From CAYUYV01 sp964449455 (GTDB taxonomy: Bacteria > Pseudomonadota > Alphaproteobacteria > JAJFIK01): a DNA stretch of 64,000 nt. The translations under genes were made by a program, and so were the position numbers. The first letter of the stretch is position 1; each line of letters begins with the position of its first letter. The notes beneath the pieces are model-generated. The model made no database searches and was not told the origin of the DNA. It worked only from the letters and a program-made list of their open reading frames with translations. Location of the stretch: contig CAYUYV010000001.1 of NCBI GenBank assembly GCA_964449455.1, positions 46,999 through 110,998 of the forward strand. Direction: 5' to 3'. This document shows positions 8,713-19,082 of the stretch, one piece after another.

Positions 8713-11700
8713 TCAGCGCATGGAGACAGGCCGTGCCCCGTCTCCGACGATAGTGAAGGCTGCCCAGAAGGCAGGATGGGCAGTGAGCGTGGATCCAGGG
8801 GCATCGCGCAGTGCACTTTGAGCAAGGCGCAGGGCCTGTGCGCTGCCCAGATCCGGGGTAGCGCTCAGACGGCGGAACAGGTCGGTCATAAGCCGTGTGG
8901 TCGATGCACTTTCCACATACCAGTGGCTGACCAACATGCCCCGGGCTCCGGCGTAGAAGAAACTGCGCGCCAGCCCCCCAAGACCTTCGCCGCCCGAGCC
9001 ATCGCCGCCCCCCGTATTGCAGGCTGACAACACCACAAGATCCGCATTGAGCCTCAGGTCCAGCACCTCGCTCGCCGTCAACAAGCCGTCATCGCTCGGA
9101 TCATCGGGATCAAGGCCGGATGCCACAAGGGCGGGATCCGTGCGACAGCCCACATCGGCTGGGATGAGGCCATGGGTGGCGAAATAAACAATGCGATAAT
9201 CCGACAGGGGCGCCTCGCGCACGGCCGCCTCGGTGAAGGCCGCGCCCAGTCGCAGGTCGGATCCGCCATCGGACAGGGCCGCGGAGATGGTCCGCAGCTC
9301 ATCGCGCGTGTCGGGCAAAGGCGGGGCGTTGCGCGCCATCCAGCGCACCCGGGACTCGCACACCGGTGTAATGGCAACGACCGGCGCACTTTCCGCAGTC
9401 TGAAAGTCACCAAAGCCGATCAAGGTTCGCTTTGCCTCACGGGCCTGGGGAAGGGCGCGCAGATCGATAAAGGAGCGCACCGATGGGGCGAGCGAGAGAG
9501 CATGGGCCGTCCCCAGCCAGTCCACGGCGCCATACCGTTCTGTGCTCCGCTGGACCACGGCGCCGGGCGGCCGGCTGCGCACCAGCACGGCAAAGGGAAG
9601 GCTCGCAAGGGCGCCTGACGGTACCGTGATCAAATGGCGGACGGTGGCCAGCTGGTCCGCAAACGGCGCGACAACCGCCTCATAGAGGCCATGGGCCAGT
9701 TTCAGATCATAGGGGGGAAGGCGTCCGTCTGGGCTGATGGTCAGACCTTCGCGCAGCCGTGTGACTGCATAGGCGGCCTCGTCCGCGCCGAAATCGATGA
9801 AATGGGGCGTGACCCGATCCCGGGTGACGAGGAAAGCCACGCTTCGTCTGGTGCCGACAAGGATCTGAAGGATTGCTTCATCCGCATCAAGAGCGCCTTG
9901 TGCCGTTGCAAGATCCTGGGGACGGCTGACGAGCTGATTATAGGCGGGGGCGGCCGCCTGGACCTCAGCCTCGAGGGCGGCGGCTTCCTTGCGCATCGCA
10001 TCCCGGTCCGCGGCCATGGCGCCGATTTCGTTCTCCCGCGCGCCTGCGTCGGGCCGGGCCTGGGCAGAATCGATGGCCCGATTGAGATCGGCGATCCGCC
10101 GGCGCGCTTCCTGTAAATCACGGATGACTTTTGAGATGGCCTGGTCGCCAGCCGCAAGCCGCGCCGTGGTCGCCGCAATGGTCCGTGCCGTGAGGGAGTC
10201 GCGGACGATCTGGCCCACATCAAACATCTCGGCATGGAGGCCAGGCCCTGCGTCCGGCGCCTCACGGGCGCGCTCGGACAGGAGTTCCAGGAAGGGCAGC
10301 ACTTGATCAAGCTGGACCCCTTCATTGGTCTCCCGCAACACCCCAACGCCCCGGCGAAAATTGGCAAGCGCGGTCTGCGTGCGGCCGGCCTCGCGGTTCA
10401 GCGCGCCAAGATAAAGATAGTCGAGGCCTTCAAGGCGCGAGCGGTCGAACAGGGCGCGCCGCGCCCGCAGGGCCCGCTCCAGATCCGCCTCGCCGCCCTC
10501 CAGGCTGCGCCGCCGGCGCAGGATCTCCGCCCGCAGGGACAGGAAGACCGGCCGCCAGTCCGCCGGAGCCTGGGGATTGCTGGTCAGGATTGAGATGGCC
10601 CTGTCCGCCGCCCGGTCCGCCGCATCAAGATCATTGAGGCACAGACGGATGGCCCCTTCGAGGGCTCCACTTAGCGCGAGCTCCACGGCAGCCGCATCCG
10701 CGCCACCAGCGAAAAGCGCGATGGCATCATCCTCCTGACCATTGGCGATTTCGATCAGGCGGGCCTGACCCGCCTTAAGCGTGCTCAAGGCGGCCTGGCA
10801 GCGGTTTTGGTTTGCAAGATGAGAGGCCCTGGCGACGGCAAGACGCGGTCCTGTGAGCGGGTCAAAAGTGGTGGCCGCAAGAGGCTCAAGGGTTTCGAAA
10901 AGGGCTTCGGCCTCTGTGAATTTGCCCTGATTGCTCAAGGACAAGGCGAGCCGGATCAAAGGGTCAGCGAGGACCGGATCATCCGGAGACACCCCTTTGC
11001 GCAGGATGGCCAGCGCATCGCGATAGAAGCGCTCGGAAATCACGAAATTCCCGACGCTGTTGTAATATTGGGCCACGTCCAGAAGTTCTTCATAGGCCCG
11101 GATATCGCCGGCGGCGAAAAACTGGTCCTGGAGCGCGGCTTCGATCTGCTCGATGCTCCGGGAGCGTGCGCCGCCCCGTGCTGATGGGCCATCCTCGGCC
11201 AAGCCATCGGGGATACCGGCGAGAATGGCGAGTGCCTTTTCTGTCACGCCAAGCCCTGAGGGAATGGTCTGCATCAGGAAGCTCTGCCCGCCCACTTCCA
11301 CCGTTGCGGCGACCATGGGCCAACCCCCGCGGCGCAACCGGCAGCGGTGAAGGGCGGCGGGCAGGCCGTCCAGAAGAACTGCTGGCTCCTCGCTCAGACA
11401 GTTCAGGCGACTGACCACCTCCCGCTGCCACACTGTACTGCCCGGGCCGATTTCCGCTGTGCCCGCAATGCGCACCAGGCGCGCGCTGGGCGTCGTCCAC
11501 TCACCACATTGGATGATGAAATGGGCTTCCTGCCCGGTCCGCGCTGCCTGTCGGTCTTCCGAAAGTCGGCAGCGCTCGCCGAGGGCATTGGTCCCGAGCC
11601 CCACCACGCCGGTGCCGCCGCGGTGTGTGAGAGAGGGACCCGTGTCGCCTTGTCCGCCACAGGCCGCAACGAGCGCGACAGCGCAGTGGAGGAGAAGGCG

Positions 11701-11739
11701 CGCCCGCCAGCCACGGCGATTATTGCGTGCTGTCATCAT
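8713..11739 (-). CDS. TPR-CHAT caspase-like protease, exported lipoprotein (locus 1)
   Basis: This 1008-aa protein starts at the ATG at 11739 (AGGAGG upstream) and overlaps the tpsA stop by 20 nt. The N-terminus is a lipoprotein signal (lipobox LVAAC), so the protein should sit in the periplasm on a membrane. A conserved N-terminal region with paired cysteines is followed by TPR-like helical repeats (residues ~180-480), a coiled-coil stretch around 560-640, and a C-terminal CHAT domain. The caspase dyad is intact: His856 in YFATHGL and Cys907 in VLSACNTG. CHAT proteins are clan CD proteases usually seen in the cytoplasm; a lipoprotein form coded with a two-partner exporter suggests processing or quality control of the exoprotein. 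It is a paralogue of the product at 40844-43834. Confidence 0.88.
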   Translation of the reverse strand: MMTARNNRRGWRARLLLHCAVALVAACGGQGDTGPSLTHRGGTGVVGLGTNALGERCRLSEDRQAARTGQEAHFIIQCGEWTTPSARLVRIAGTAEIGPGSTVWQREVVSRLNCLSEEPAVLLDGLPAALHRCRLRRGGWPMVAATVEVGGQSFLMQTIPSGLGVTEKALAILAGIPDGLAEDGPSARGGARSRSIEQIEAALQDQFFAAGDIRAYEELLDVAQYYNSVGNFVISERFYRDALAILRKGVSPDDPVLADPLIRLALSLSNQGKFTEAEALFETLEPLAATTFDPLTGPRLAVARASHLANQNRCQAALSTLKAGQARLIEIANGQEDDAIALFAGGADAAAVELALSGALEGAIRLCLNDLDAADRAADRAISILTSNPQAPADWRPVFLSLRAEILRRRRSLEGGEADLERALRARRALFDRSRLEGLDYLYLGALNREAGRTQTALANFRRGVGVLRETNEGVQLDQVLPFLELLSERAREAPDAGPGLHAEMFDVGQIVRDSLTARTIAATTARLAAGDQAISKVIRDLQEARRRIADLNRAIDSAQARPDAGARENEIGAMAADRDAMRKEAAALEAEVQAAAPAYNQLVSRPQDLATAQGALDADEAILQILVGTRRSVAFLVTRDRVTPHFIDFGADEAAYAVTRLREGLTISPDGRLPPYDLKLAHGLYEAVVAPFADQLATVRHLITVPSGALASLPFAVLVRSRPPGAVVQRSTERYGAVDWLGTAHALSLAPSVRSFIDLRALPQAREAKRTLIGFGDFQTAESAPVVAITPVCESRVRWMARNAPPLPDTRDELRTISAALSDGGSDLRLGAAFTEAAVREAPLSDYRIVYFATHGLIPADVGCRTDPALVASGLDPDDPSDDGLLTASEVLDLRLNADLVVLSACNTGGGDGSGGEGLGGLARSFFYAGARGMLVSHWYVESASTTRLMTDLFRRLSATPDLGSAQALRLAQSALRDAPGSTLTAHPAFWAAFTIVGDGARPVSMR

Positions 11740-14700
11740 CCGCCTCCTGCTCTTCCTCGTCGATCCAGGAGCGGTCAAGGCCGAGGCTGCGATAAAGCTC
11801 AAAATTTCCAAGGTCGGAGAAACGCTCGTCGGCGGCTTCCTCGTCATCCTCCACCGGCTCGACTGTAAGGGCAAAGACGTTGATGCCGGTGATCACCCGG
11901 TCATCCTGGCCGCAGCGCACGCCGACAACACAGCCATTGAAGAGGAGATCCTGGTTCAAAGGGAAACCCGTCTGGCGGGCAAAGCCGGCAGCATCGCTTG
12001 TGTCAATGCCCCTGATCGATCCGATCAGGTCGGAAATGGGGGCGCCGCCATCGGTCAGGGAGCCGATGGTGAATGTGTCATCAATAATGAGGCTCGCCTC
12101 TTCCCCTGTCAGCGCTGTGCCGTCGATCAGGATTTCGAGGACCGTGACAGCCAAGGTGGCATCAAGGGCAAGATCCCCGGTGGCCGTGAAGCGCCCCAGT
12201 CCGTTCACGGTGAGATCATCCGCCAGTGTAATGGATTGGCCGGCCCGCGCCGCCGGATCCCCATGCAGGCTGCCAGCGGCGAAGGTAAGATCTCCGTTGA
12301 CTGTGCCGCCTGCGGAGAGAATGGAACCGCCTGCGGTGACTGACACTGGCCCAGGCCCGGCAAAGCCATCGGCTGATCCCAGCCGGGCCAGCGTCACCCC
12401 ATCGCCAGCTGTTACGCTCAATGGGGCGTCCGCGTCCTCGAACAGGAGGCCCGTTTCCGCGGCACCCAGAGTGACCGCGCCGGTCTTTGCGCCGGCCTGT
12501 TTCGTGTTGGCCGTCAGGCTCCCGCCCTGGACGCTCACGCGGCCATCAAGGATGATATCTCCGCCAGCGGACAGGAAGGCGCCTGCCACGAGGATGGGGC
12601 CGGGCATGCTGTCACCAGTCCTTGTCAGGAATGTCTGGATACCAATGGTGTTGACGCTGCTCGTGTCGATGGCTCCCCCGGTGACGCTGAGCGCTGCAAG
12701 GGGGCTCATTTGACCAATCCCCGACAGTCTTACGGCCCCATTGGGCCCCGCTGTGATGGTGAGGGCGGACGGGGAAGCGCCGGCGCTGTCGATCCCCGCG
12801 TTAAAGGCAATCCCGGCGCCGCCCGCGCTTGCGATGCTGCTCAAGGTCGTGTCTGCCGCAAGCAAACCTGCCCCGAAGGAAAGGGGGGCATCAAGGCTCT
12901 CGATGGTGCCGGCAAGGGTGGTCACTGACGCGGTGCTGGTCAGGCCGCCTTCAAAGCTGAACCTGTCGGTGGGCCCATCGCCTAGGGTCACGCCGCCGCT
13001 ATTGGCGAAACGCACAGGCGCACCCACGCGGCCGCCGCCCAGCAGATTGACGGAGAAAATACCCTCGGACACGGTCAAGGCTCCAAGGTCAAGTGCTCCG
13101 AGAGCGTCATAGCGGCCGGTGCCGCCGGACAAAACCAGTTCCCGCGCACTTACGGGACCGCCAAAGGTCGCGCGCTCGCCGGCTTCGAGCGTCAAAGTGC
13201 TCATGGTCGGCCCAAGAGTGACCGCGCCAGCCTCAATCATCCGGGCTGAGAGGACCGCCATGCTTTGGGTCAGAGCCGAGATGTCACCCAGGCGCAGCGT
13301 TGCCTCATCCAGGCCGCGAAGGATTGTGTCCCCTGCAAAGACCGTATTGGCAAAATCCGCGCCGCCCGCTTCCACCGTTCCCTGAACACGCGCGGGACCA
13401 TCGAGCGCCGTGATGCCGCCCACAAAACGCAGTCGGGACGCCTCATCCGCCCCGAGATCGGTTCCGCCCGCCGCCATGACCGTAACGGCGCCTTCAATGT
13501 CCGTGCCGGAGCCAAGGAAGCGGGCCTGTCCGGGGCCGGTATCGATGATGAGGCCTGCAGAAGCGGCGGTCACGGCGCCCAAGGTGACATCGGCACCGGC
13601 ATCTGCGCTTCTTGTGCTGATGGTCGTGTCCGTATTGAGACGCGTTCTCCCGAGTGTGATGGCCGCGGCCTCTGTTTCGATGGAGCCGGCCAGGTCGGTT
13701 GTCGAGACCGTTGAGACAAGGCCGGTGACGAACACCGCCTGGTCACCCACATCGTTGCCGATGGTCACGCCGCCGGCATTCTGGAAGATGGTTGGGCTCG
13801 TCACCTGGATGTCGGCCTCGAAACGGGTCGCGAAAGGGCCTTGGGAGACTGTCAGGCTTTGCGCTTCAAGGCGATCCTTGAACAGCATTATGCCGCTGTC
13901 GGATGATGAATGCAGGCTGACCATATCCGCGGTCACGGGCGCCTCGAATGTGACGCTGTCCGCATCGGCCACGGTGAGGCGACCGGCGGTCACGGTTTGC
14001 GCGAAGGTGAGTGCAGCGCCGGGGGATTGGAGGTCAAGGGTGTCCGTGGTTACTGGGCCTGCGAAGGCGGCGCTGCCAATAGTGTCCAGGCGAATGGTCT
14101 GGGCTGTGATCGGTTCCGCGGCGGCAAGGCTTGCCGTGTTGGTTACAGTCACGTCTGAGACGGACACGGCACCGTCGAGGCGCAGGCTTTCAGGACCATC
14201 GACCGCCAGCCGGTTGGCTGTGACCGGTCCTGTAAAGAGGATCGTGCCCCCGCTTGCCGCGGCGTTCACCGTGTCGGCGCTCACNNNNNNNNNNNNNNNN
14301 NNNNNNNNNNNNNNNNNNNNNNNNNNNNNNNNNNNNNNNNNNNNNNNNNNNNNNNNNNNNNNNNNNNNNNNNNNNNNNNNNNNNTCACCGTGTCGGCGCT
14401 CACGGGGCCGGCAAAACCTGTTTCCACACGGCTGCGGGAGAGAAGATCACCGTCAAGCGTCACCGGTCCCGTCCGGATCCGGTCGGCATCGAGGGAAAGA
14501 CCGGCACCAGTGCTCACGGTATTGATGGGGCCTGTGTTGATCACCGCGCCGTCCCGTCCCGTCATGGATGCGTTGCCGGCAAGGGTCAGCGCCTCCAGGC
14601 TGACGCCTGATCCGCCTGCGGACAGGGCTCCTTGCAGGGTGAGGGGCGTGCCGGTGACCGTCAGGCCATTTGCGAAATCAAAGAGCGCGTCGGGGCTGGT

Positions 14701-16845
14701 CCCGAAAATCGTTCCGCCATCGGCTCTGAGAGTCGTGGCCGCATCGACCCGGGTCTCTGGCCCCAGAAAGCGGATCTGACCGGCCATCGGGGCGTTGTCG
14801 AGACGGCCAAGATCCGTGTCCCCCATGAGCTCAAGATCGCCAAGCAGATTGCGGACAACAAGACTTTCGGCGCCGAGGGCGCCTGCAATGGTGAGGTCCT
14901 CGCCGCCTGAGATGTCCAGGACGCCGCCACCGGTCAGCGCAGCGATCGTTATGGTGCCGGCCGCACCATTCTCGGACAATGCATTGAGGCCGAGGTCAAA
15001 CCCGCCGGCGTCGATCTGGGGCAGGCGGATGGCCGCACCCGGTGCCGTGATTGTCGTATCACCCGTCAGTGTCGTGGCGCCGGCAAGGCTCACGGGGCCG
15101 CCATCCGTGTTCCAATCACCACCCAGAAAGATGGCGTCGGCGGCGGCAAAGCTGATGGCACCAAGCGTGGTGATGGACGCGCTATCAATGATCCGTGCTT
15201 GGACATTAGTCTCGTCAAGGGCGATCTGACTGCCAACCGGCCCGCCGAAAAGGACAGTTCCCGCACCGGCATCGATTGAAAGACCAAGGGGCAGGTCGGA
15301 ACTGATGATCGCTTCGCGCCCGTCAAGCGTGTTGAGGAACCTTATGTCGCCGCCGCCTGACCCAATGCGGACCGAATTGGTCAGCTCCACGGGGCCACCG
15401 AAGATCAGATCCCGTCCGGCTGTTTCGATTGTGCCGCCCAACCCTATGGTGCCCCCGTCGATGGTGAGGCTGTTAAAGGGGCGGCCATCCAGGTTCAGCC
15501 CACCAATTTCGGCAGGAGCGGATCCTGCGGAAAGGCGCAGATCCGGCGTGACCAGGCGATCCAGATCCGCCGTGGACAGGGTGAGCCGTTGTCCGCTGCC
15601 AAGGGCATTGGCCCCGGTGCTCAAACCTGTCGCGGGACTGAAGGTCTCAACTGCGATGGTTGGAGCGGTCAGGGAGGCGTTGAGGTCGAGACTGTCAGTC
15701 TCCAGAGTGAGAGACTGGCCTGCGGCGTCCACCGGACCGTCGACCTCTATGCGGGGGGCGGAGAGGGCGGCTGTGCCATTATCGCCTTCCGTGGCAAGGC
15801 CTTCTGTACTGATACTGAGCGTTTCTGCGGCCTCCAGCGTCACTGCATCGCCTTGGATCTGGGCGCCCGCCAGGGTGACGGTTTCGCCGCGCACATCGAC
15901 ACCGCCGCCGGCTGCCTCGAATGCGCCGGTGACGGACACGGCGCCCGACGGACCGCCATCAAGCACGATGGCGCCATTTTCCATCCGTACAGTGCGCGCC
16001 TCGACAATGCCATCCATGGCGATGACCGTGTCCACCACATCAGCGGCGGCTCGGGCGGTCATCAGCACACGGCCACCATCGGCACTCAAGGTTCCCGTGT
16101 TGGAGACGAGGGCTTCGCCATCAGGCGCGGATTCGGCCACCACGCTGCCCGTATCGAAGGTGATCAGGCCATCCCCATAAAGATCGAGCGTGAAGCTCTG
16201 GGCGCCGCCGAGTGCCACCCGCCCAAGCTCGGCAACGATGAGGCCACTGTTTTCGACACCAGGCGCCACCAGGGCCGCAATGCCGGCGTCCCGCACAGTG
16301 ATGGTGCCCTGATTGACAATGCCGGTGCCCGGAACCTCCGATGGAATGGTGAAAGCGTAGCGGCCGGCCATAAAGTCTTCATTGGCAATGTCCGCTGTCG
16401 TTGCGACCAGTCCGTGGACGTCAATCTCCGCCGTTGGACCGAACAGAATGCCGGCCGGGTTGATCAGGAATACGGTACCGTCGGCCGTCAGGGTGCCAAA
16501 GAGTTCGGACAGTGCGCCGCCTGTCACGCGATTGAGGGCGACGGCATCCGGCGAGCCCTGAATGAAGCGCGCCGTCTCTCCCCGGCCCAGGGAAAAGCTG
16601 TCCCAATCGATAATGACCCGGCCGCTCGTCTGCTCAATCACGGTGGTCATGGCATCTGGCGCGGAGATGGCCGCGTCACCGGCCACAACCGTACCGCCTT
16701 GCGGGCCGGCAAGGGCGGGAGAGGCAAGGGCCATCAGCACGGGCAGGAGCGCGGTTGTCCCCATGACGGCCGCCTTGAAGCGGGTGCCGTGCCATGCCGC
16801 CGGTTGGCGGAGATCAGGCTCAGAACTGGGCAGTGAAGCGCACAT
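11720..16845 (-). CDS. TpsA haemagglutinin-like exoprotein (two-partner secretion), with assembly gap
   Basis: The gene encodes a filamentous exoprotein exported by the adjacent TpsB. It starts at the ATG at 16845, overlapping the end of tpsB, with a long signal region ending near LMALASPALA. The N-terminal TPS/haemagglutination domain shows NRVTGG and INPAGILFG. The rest is a repetitive beta-helix of many short units of the form GPVTADTL, ending in a very acidic tail. A 100-N gap at 14285-14384 interrupts it, and the frames on the two sides differ. If the identical 19-nt flanks are overlapped, the frame becomes continuous with 1669 codons (1668 aa). An adhesion or surface function is likely; no cysteine pair, toxin or C-terminal effector domain is evident. 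Confidence 0.87.
14266..14403. other. Assembly gap with 19-nt duplicated flanks
   Basis: TCACCGTGTCGGCGCTCAC stands directly before (14266-14284) and directly after (14385-14403) the 100 N. Removing the N and one flank copy deletes 119 nt and fuses the two halves of tpsA in frame, giving SADTV once instead of twice. The gap is therefore probably an unmerged contig overlap with little or no missing sequence. Confidence 0.85.
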
Positions 16846-18709
16846 AGGCCTGGTTCCGTGTGTCAAATTCGGGGCCCGAGCCGAAGCTTTCCCCATGGGC
16901 ATATTCAAGGTCGAGAAACAGCTCCGTCCAGGGAACGGGTCGCAGATTGGTGCGGATGCCGGCCCCTGTGGACCAGAGAGATGTTTGCGGCGGGAAGCCC
17001 TCGTCCTCGTTGCGGACCTGGGCTGCATCGGCAAAGGCATAGAGCTGATAGTCGGGCAGGATGCGCCAGCCCGTATCATCCGTGAACCGCAATTCGGCTG
17101 CCACGCCCCAGCCATGTTCGCCGGCTGCCTGGGACGGATCGAAGGCGCGCCCGAAACTGTCACCGCCGATGCGGAACTCGGCCTGGCTCAAGAGCGTGTT
17201 GAAAGCGTATTGCCCGGTCGCCTCAAGGAACAGGTCCATGGCATTGCTCAAGGACTGAGTGCGCGACACATATCCGCTCACGGTCGTATATTCGGAGGTG
17301 CCCTCCGGCCGGGTGACGAGGCCATCATCATCCGAGGTGGCCCCGAAGATCTCAACGCCGCGACGCAGGTTGAATTGCGCCTGGGTGCGGGCGATCCGGA
17401 ACAGGGTGTCCTGGAAATCGGCTTCGATATCGAGCCCGAGTATGGAGAGTTTGTCCCGCGCGACGCGGGTGCCGGCGATACTGGTCCGCTCCAGGATCGA
17501 CTGGAAGGAGACCGTGCCCGTCAGGTCGAAGGCCCGTGTCCGGACAATGGGATGGCTGATCGCCGCCGCGTAGCGGCTGACCCGGGCGGCAATATCCAGC
17601 ACGGCGAGATCCGCCCCCGGCCGGCTGACCCCGAGGCTGGCTTCACCGCGCAGGCGCGTGCCCTCGCCATTGAGAAGCGTTTCATAGGCGATCAGGCCGA
17701 AGCTTTGTTCGAATGGGTTGCCCTCGGTGAAGCGGGTCGGCTCCTGGCTGTCTATGGTGAGGAAATAGAGCCCCTCCAAGCGATCACCAAAGGGGGTAAG
17801 CCCGTTGCCCCCGGCACCCACCGCTGCGGCCAAAGGACCGGTCAGATCGGACTCGCGATTGTTGAATGTCGCAAAGCCATCGACCCGTTTGCGCCGCACC
17901 CGGACGAGAAGTTGGCTCGCGCCCGGCTCACCAGCCCCGGGGCGCAAAACGCCGACAGCCGAAATCCCCGGAATGTCGTTGGCGAGCAGCAGATAGCGTT
18001 CCAGATCCGTATTGCGCACGGGGCGCAGGCGCGTGACCCGGCTGACGGTACGCTCCACCTGGCGGCGGACAGGGCCAATGTCTCCCTCAATCAAGACTTC
18101 GCTGATGAAGCCTTCCACGACCCGGATCTGCACCACGCCTGCCGTGATCCGCTGGGCCGGCACCACGACCCGGGTCAGGATGTAGCCTTGCGACCGGTAG
18201 CGGTTCTGGAGCGCTGACGCAGCGGCATAGACCGCATCGAGACTGACCGTGCGGCCAATCAGTGGTTCGAAAGGCGCCCGCAACGCCTCACTCTCCAAGA
18301 CGGTGGACCCGGTCACGGCCACGTCTTTCAGATCGAGCTGCACAACATCCGCGCCAGGCGGAACAATGCCCCGATAGGCCGGAATGTTGAGATCGGGCAG
18401 GCGTATTTCGGGCCGGGGCGGGACAATGCGATCCCGGGGATCCCTTGGTTCGGCGGCCGGCGGGATGATTTGGGCTGTGGCCGGTGTCGCCAGCAGCGAA
18501 AAGAGAAGGCCACCCAGTGCGGCCAGCCTGACAGCGGCCAGCCTGACAGCGGCCAGATTGACAGCCGCCAGATTGACAGCCACAGGCCTGACCGGGGAGC
18601 AAAGCCCATGACGAGGCGCGGTGACCCAGGCGCAGCGGAGGCAGATGAGGCGGATCAGTGTTGAGCGCAACCGCGTTATACGCGGCCGCCGATGCTCCCC
18701 CATCCCCAT
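16820..18709 (-). CDS. TpsB outer-membrane transporter, ShlB/FhaC family (locus 1)
   Basis: This 629-aa protein should form the outer-membrane beta-barrel that exports the TpsA encoded immediately downstream. The start at 18709 has GGGAGGACACC before it. An unusually long N-terminus (about 80 residues) holds an expanded, repeat-derived signal sequence ending LLFSLLATPATAQ. Two POTRA domains follow (residues ~110-260; LDLKDVAVTGST, then VVQIRVVEGFISEVLIEGD), then the barrel, ending with the aromatic residue in YVRFTAQF. It overlaps the tpsA start, consistent with coupled translation. The barrel has no extra domain. It is related to, but clearly diverged from, the second TpsB at 44632-46404. 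Confidence 0.92.
   Translation of the reverse strand: MGMGEHRRPRITRLRSTLIRLICLRCAWVTAPRHGLCSPVRPVAVNLAAVNLAAVRLAAVRLAALGGLLFSLLATPATAQIIPPAAEPRDPRDRIVPPRPEIRLPDLNIPAYRGIVPPGADVVQLDLKDVAVTGSTVLESEALRAPFEPLIGRTVSLDAVYAAASALQNRYRSQGYILTRVVVPAQRITAGVVQIRVVEGFISEVLIEGDIGPVRRQVERTVSRVTRLRPVRNTDLERYLLLANDIPGISAVGVLRPGAGEPGASQLLVRVRRKRVDGFATFNNRESDLTGPLAAAVGAGGNGLTPFGDRLEGLYFLTIDSQEPTRFTEGNPFEQSFGLIAYETLLNGEGTRLRGEASLGVSRPGADLAVLDIAARVSRYAAAISHPIVRTRAFDLTGTVSFQSILERTSIAGTRVARDKLSILGLDIEADFQDTLFRIARTQAQFNLRRGVEIFGATSDDDGLVTRPEGTSEYTTVSGYVSRTQSLSNAMDLFLEATGQYAFNTLLSQAEFRIGGDSFGRAFDPSQAAGEHGWGVAAELRFTDDTGWRILPDYQLYAFADAAQVRNEDEGFPPQTSLWSTGAGIRTNLRPVPWTELFLDLEYAHGESFGSGPEFDTRNQAYVRFTAQF
18519..18593. repeat. 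15-bp tandem repeat, 5 units, in the TpsB signal sequence
   Basis: Five consecutive 15-bp units of the type GCGGCCAGCCTGACA run from 18519 to 18593; the first two are identical and later ones diverge. On the coding strand they give the pentapeptide series VNLAA, VNLAA, VRLAA, VRLAA inside the signal-peptide region. Unit loss or gain would lengthen or shorten the signal peptide without a frameshift. Confidence 0.88.
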
Positions 18710-19082
18710 GGTGTCCTCCCTCAGGCGGCCAGGAGGGTCAGCACCACTGCAAGTTACCCACTTGCACCAGCCCTTGAGCCTTTTTTACCCGTCCGCTTTA
18801 CTTAACAATGGAATAGCTTCTGGTATTGCTTGACTGAAATCAATGTGATCGCAATCCATTGGCATCACGCGCCGAGGGCAGGATCGCCCAGGGCGAGCAT
18901 TCTGGCCATGGCTTTTTGGCACGGGCTGAGTGCAGGTCGGCTGGACTGTGCTAGAGCTGTGTCGGTCTCGTGCCTTACCGGTCCTTAGTGCTGCACGATA
19001 GGGGGCGCCCGGCTGGACTGTCCGGCACGCAGTGATATGAGATCCTTCCATTTTCCTTGATTTCTGACTCAGAGTTTTTGGA
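18710..19082. other. Divergent promoter region between tpsB and the PAS kinase gene
   Basis: These 373 bp lie between two divergent transcription units and should hold both promoters. The part from 18780 to 18860 is AT-richer than its surroundings. One clear palindrome (18748-18766) lies just upstream of tpsB. No small gene is supported. Confidence 0.65.
18748..18766. promoter_or_regulatory. Palindromic operator candidate upstream of tpsB
   Basis: TGCAAGT and ACTTGCA form perfect 7-bp arms around TACCC, centred about 48 nt upstream of the tpsB start codon. This is the size of a dimeric regulator site. The cognate regulator is unknown; it does not match a Crp consensus. Confidence 0.45.

Noticed and set aside
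15589..16836. Open frame of 415 codons antisense to tpsA
   Set aside because: Composition mirrors the repeat structure of tpsA; no start signal, no recognisable domain.
16562..18217. Long open frame of 551 codons antisense to tpsA and tpsB
   Set aside because: It runs opposite to two well-supported genes and has no homology or ribosome binding site. Such frames are common in GC-rich DNA.
18845..18875. TGTGA and TCAC half-sites before tpsB considered as a Crp box
   Set aside because: The half-sites are about 16 nt apart, not the 6 nt required.
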